In this document: positions 61,234-64,000 of the stretch, in pieces
Layout of the letters: each line of letters opens with the position of its first letter
How positions within the stretch are numbered: the stretch's first letter is position 1
NCBI RefSeq assembly: GCF_902706285.1
Contig: NZ_CACSKD010000016.1
Location: 1-64,000, forward strand
Direction: 5' to 3'
From: Rhizobium sp. 18055
GTDB taxonomy: Bacteria > Pseudomonadota > Alphaproteobacteria > Rhizobiales > Rhizobiaceae
Length of the DNA: 64,000 nucleotides
The notes under the pieces: model-generated
Seen by the model: only the letters and a program-made list of their open reading frames with translations
Database searches by the model: none
Told to the model about the DNA's origin: nothing
Translations under genes and position numbers: made by a program

Positions 61234-61270
61234 AAGCCCGCGCAGCCGCACGCTGCGCGGGCTTTTCTTT
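61234..61270 (+). terminator. Terminator after gnd
   Basis: Perfect 12-base stem AAGCCCGCGCAG / CTGCGCGGGCTT with a seven-base loop and TTCTTT. Confidence 0.9.
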
Positions 61271-61316
61271 CGCACAAGTCAATATAAGGTGGAGCAAATA
61301 CTGGAGGGGCCGGTTG

Positions 61317-63443
61317 ATGTTGCTTGGTTTTTGCGCGCGCGTTCTGAGGCAGTTCCTGTTGCTTGTTTTGGTCGTGACGGGCGCCGGCAGTGCCGCGGCA
61401 CAGACAGCCGTGCCGGCTCAGGCTCCACCCCAATCTGCCGCACCGCCGCCCGCCGAAGTGCGGCAGATGATGCAGCTGATGGAAACGCCTGCGGTCAAGC
61501 AGTGGATGACGACGCAGACACAGGCGGCCCCTGCTGGCGCCGGCGACATGTCCGCCGATCAGATGTCGGTGCTGTCGGAGCTGCTTGGCCATGCGCGCAC
61601 GCATTTCGATCTGGTTTCGGGTGCTGCCATGGCCCTGCCCACCGAGGTCGAGACGGCGTCGGCGCTGGTCGAGCGCGACGTCGAGCATAGCGGCTGGGTG
61701 CTGGTCACGCTCGAGCTTCTCGCCCTGTTTTTTGCCGGCCCGTTGGCCGAGATGCTGTTTCGGGTAATCGTGCCGAAGCCGCGCATCCGGCGGGAGGACG
61801 GCGCGGTCGTCACCGTGGCGCATCACGCGGCCAGCAATCTGGTCTACCGCCTGGTGCCGGCGCTGGTGTTCGGTGTCGCCACGCTCGTGCCGCTGGTGAT
61901 CTTCAACTGGCCGCCGATCAGCCAGTCCTTTGCTATTGCCGTTGCCATCGGGCTGCTGGTCGCGCGTTTCACCATCTCGTTCGGCCGGTTGCTGGTGGCG
62001 CTGGTGACGCTGCCAAGGGTCGGTGGAGAGCGCGACGTGTCGCGGGCGACGGCGCTGTTCTGGTTCCGCCGCAGCGCCATCTTCATCATCTATTTCGTTT
62101 TCGGCTGGGTATTGATCCAGCTGATGCTGCCGCTCGGTTTTTCCGGCGGGTCGCGCTATCTGGCCGCCTATACGCTGGGGCTTGGCCTGCTCGTGATCGC
62201 CACCGAGGCGGTCTGGTCGCGCCCGGCCGAGAACGGACAGAAGAGCACGACCGCGTCCTGGCTGCTGACGATCTATTTCCTGACGCTCTGGCTGCTCTGG
62301 GTGGCCGGGCTCAATCTGGTCCTGTGGGTGGGTATCTATCTGCTGCTGCTGCCGCGGGCGCTGCGCGTCGCGACACTTGCGGTGCGGTCGCTGCATCAGG
62401 CGGAAGCGGGGTTCCTGGCCAAGCGCCGGATTGCCACGGTGCTGCTCGATCGTGGCGTGCGCGCGGCGATCATCACCGTTGCCGCGGTCTGGCTCGGTCG
62501 CGTCCTCGGCTTTGCCGCGGACCGGATGGCGGCTGGCGATACCATGATCGATCGCATCGTTCGCGGCTCGATCGGCGGCATCGTCATCCTGTTGGCGGCC
62601 GACCTGCTCTGGCATCTGGCGCGGGCCTATATCAATGGTCGCCTGGAGGATTCGCCGCTTGATACGGCCGCCAATGACGAGGAAAAGGCGCGCCGCGCGC
62701 GGCTGCAGACGCTGCTGCCGATCTTCCGCAATATCCTTGCCGTCGTGATTGCCGTGATTGCGGTGCTGATGGTGCTGTCAGGGCTCGGCGTCGAGATCGG
62801 GCCGCTGATCGCAGGTGCCGGCGTGGTCGGCGTTGCCGTCGGCTTCGGAGCGCAGACCATCGTCAAGGATGTGATCAGCGGCATGTTCTATCTCTGGGAC
62901 GATGCTTTCCGGATCGGTGAATATATCGAGAGCGGCAGCCACAAGGGCGTCGTCGAAGCTTTCAGCCTGCGCTCGGTGCGCCTGCGCCACCATCGCGGAC
63001 CGCTGACCACCGTGCCGTTCGGCGAGCTTGGCGCGGTGAAGAACCTCAACCGCGACTGGACGATCGACAAGATCACGCTCAACGTTACCTACAACACCGA
63101 TCTGGTGCTGGCCAAGAAGGTGATCAAGCAGATCGGCCAGCAGTTGCTCGACAATCCCGACTATGCGCCTCACATCATCGAGACGCTGAAGATGAAGGGG
63201 GTCGAGCAGTTCGGCGAGTTCGCCATCGTCATCCGGCTGGCGATGATGACCAAGCCGGGCGAGCAGTTCGTCATCCGGCGCAATGCGCTGGCGATGATCC
63301 GAACCGCCTTCAAGGAAAACGGCATCGAATTTGCCGTGCCGACGCTGCAGGTTTCCAGCGAGCATAGCGACGCGGATGCGAAAGCGGCGGCGGCGCGGTT
63401 TGCCGTGCAGAAGCATGATCCGGGCGCCGAACCTGCGGCTTAA
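61317..63443 (+). CDS. Large MscS-family mechanosensitive channel
   Basis: A 708-residue protein. Signal peptide (FLLLVLVVTGAGSAAA), a short Pro/Ala-rich periplasmic part, then about ten hydrophobic segments and the MscS core: LIAGAGVVGVAVGFGAQTIVKDVISG (pore helix), FYLWDDAFRIGEYIE, GVVEAFSLRSVRLRHH, VPFGELGAVKNLNRDW, and the C-terminal alpha/beta domain. It should open under membrane tension and protect against hypo-osmotic shock. Start 61317 has GGAGGGG eight bases before it. Confidence 0.92.
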   Translation: MLLGFCARVLRQFLLLVLVVTGAGSAAAQTAVPAQAPPQSAAPPPAEVRQMMQLMETPAVKQWMTTQTQAAPAGAGDMSADQMSVLSELLGHARTHFDLVSGAAMALPTEVETASALVERDVEHSGWVLVTLELLALFFAGPLAEMLFRVIVPKPRIRREDGAVVTVAHHAASNLVYRLVPALVFGVATLVPLVIFNWPPISQSFAIAVAIGLLVARFTISFGRLLVALVTLPRVGGERDVSRATALFWFRRSAIFIIYFVFGWVLIQLMLPLGFSGGSRYLAAYTLGLGLLVIATEAVWSRPAENGQKSTTASWLLTIYFLTLWLLWVAGLNLVLWVGIYLLLLPRALRVATLAVRSLHQAEAGFLAKRRIATVLLDRGVRAAIITVAAVWLGRVLGFAADRMAAGDTMIDRIVRGSIGGIVILLAADLLWHLARAYINGRLEDSPLDTAANDEEKARRARLQTLLPIFRNILAVVIAVIAVLMVLSGLGVEIGPLIAGAGVVGVAVGFGAQTIVKDVISGMFYLWDDAFRIGEYIESGSHKGVVEAFSLRSVRLRHHRGPLTTVPFGELGAVKNLNRDWTIDKITLNVTYNTDLVLAKKVIKQIGQQLLDNPDYAPHIIETLKMKGVEQFGEFAIVIRLAMMTKPGEQFVIRRNALAMIRTAFKENGIEFAVPTLQVSSEHSDADAKAAAARFAVQKHDPGAEPAA

Positions 63444-63724
63444 GTCGGAAGGCGGAAGGGTTGCGGCGGCCATTGGCCGTCGTTGATCGCTGGCCCTGCC
63501 AAAATGCAATGCGCAAACCCAAGGTTCGCGCCAAAAATGCCCCAATTAAAGATGAAGCAGACGTCATCAAGCGGCGCTGGGGTAGCGTTGTCATGTATTC
63601 GGGGACTTGCGTTCAAGAAGTTACATGCCGGCTATGTTAGATGTTCAGAACATGATTCCCGCCCATATGAAGTTTACGACGGTAACAGATGTCGAAGCAC
63701 GCCGATTTGGAAGAGATTGAAGTA

Positions 63725-64000
63725 ATGGAAGAATCCGCGGTCGCCGGATTTTTCAGCCGATACCGGACCCATCTTGCGGCGGTGGCGACGCTCGCTGTTT
63801 TCTGCATGGTCGGTTTCGCGATCGAGCAGTTAACCACAGAGGTGCGCTACGACGACGTGGTGCAGGCGCTTGCCGATACCAAGGTCAGCTCGATCGTGCT
63901 TGCGCTGTTCTTCACGGCGCTGAGCTTTCTGGCGCTGGTGTTCTATGACGTCAACGCCATCGACTATATCGGCAAGAAGCTGCCGTTTCCGCAAGTTGCG
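63725..64000 (+). CDS. MprF/LpiA-type lysylphosphatidylglycerol synthase/flippase, N-terminal part, cut by window edge
   Basis: The first 92 codons are present, with two membrane helices (LAAVATLAVFCMVGFAI; SSIVLALFFTALSFLALVFYDV) followed by NAIDYIGKKLPFPQVA, which matches the N-terminal flippase domain of MprF/LpiA. Rhizobial LpiA makes lysyl-phosphatidylglycerol and is induced by acid. GGAAGAG precedes the ATG at 63725; an in-frame ATG at 63689 would add 12 acidic residues. The aminoacyl-transferase domain is outside the window. Confidence 0.75.
   Translation, partial: MEESAVAGFFSRYRTHLAAVATLAVFCMVGFAIEQLTTEVRYDDVVQALADTKVSSIVLALFFTALSFLALVFYDVNAIDYIGKKLPFPQVA

Noticed and set aside
5015..61270. 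Many GC-rich stem-loops as possible CRISPR or repetitive elements
   Set aside because: They are single hairpins with T tails at gene ends, differ in sequence, and are placed as terminators. No regularly spaced repeat array was found.

Overview
The window is a stretch of GC-rich alphaproteobacterial chromosome, almost certainly from the family Rhizobiaceae (Rhizobium/Agrobacterium/Neorhizobium/Ensifer neighbourhood). This rests on the family content (GapR, RcdA, DUF1036 next to pyk, DUF1192, DUF1244, DUF1465, DUF4164, DUF1127, an lpiA/mprF-type gene), on the order tkt - gap - ... - pgk - class I aldolase that is familiar from rhizobial chromosomes, and on CtrA-type TTAA-N7-TTAA boxes. No species is claimed. 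I saw no transposase, integrase, phage gene, CRISPR array, rRNA or tRNA; coding density is high and most genes look like core chromosome.

Layout. 1-9.5 kb: end of an oligoendopeptidase F gene, an NtrC-type regulator, a large secreted M15/DUF882 protein, a divergent ProC-like reductase, an aldehyde dehydrogenase, then a minus-strand group N-formylglutamate amidohydrolase - DUF1244 - GapR. 9.7-18.4 kb: DUF1036-pyruvate kinase pair, Ser/Thr dehydratase with a membrane-bound AraC regulator, an exported protein behind a long inverted repeat, gamma-glutamyltransferase, an alpha/beta hydrolase and a TPR protein. 18.5-24 kb: rpmJ, purEK, two small YdcH-like proteins head to head, ArsR regulator and TauE-type permease, a ThiE-like protein and a Sel1-repeat protein.

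24.1-35.9 kb is a complete chemosensory locus: STAS-cheY-cheA-cheW-mcp-mcp-cheW-cheR-cheB on the plus strand, several genes joined by ATGA overlaps, with a soluble MCP-like coiled-coil protein on the other side of a 344-base promoter region. It is followed by an inositol monophosphatase and a MotA/ExbB-OmpA/MotB-like pair. 39.2-42 kb holds a BrnT-like toxin with an unusual partner (CopG-antitoxin-like N-terminus joined to a YegP domain), a free YegP protein and an ABC exporter.

42.2-45.4 kb: rpmE, rcdA (with one perfect and one near-perfect CtrA box upstream), DUF1192, an MFS transporter and a 54-residue membrane protein missed by simple length filters. 45.5-55.2 kb: PhzF, class I fructose-bisphosphate aldolase, pgk, a K+/H+ antiporter, gap and tkt, i.e. 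a glycolysis/pentose-phosphate block with several strong hairpins and a 27-base perfect palindrome. 55.5-64 kb: DUF4164-zapA followed by a probable 6S RNA, a diguanylate cyclase, a DUF1127 gene behind a 616-base non-coding region with two inverted repeats, a YigZ-family protein, a short-form 6-phosphogluconate dehydrogenase, a large MscS channel and the start of an mprF/lpiA gene.

The least ordinary items are the toxin-antitoxin-like locus with a YegP domain in place of a DNA-binding domain, the chemosensory cluster with its degenerate divergent receptor-like protein, and the CtrA-box-bearing promoter region of rcdA.
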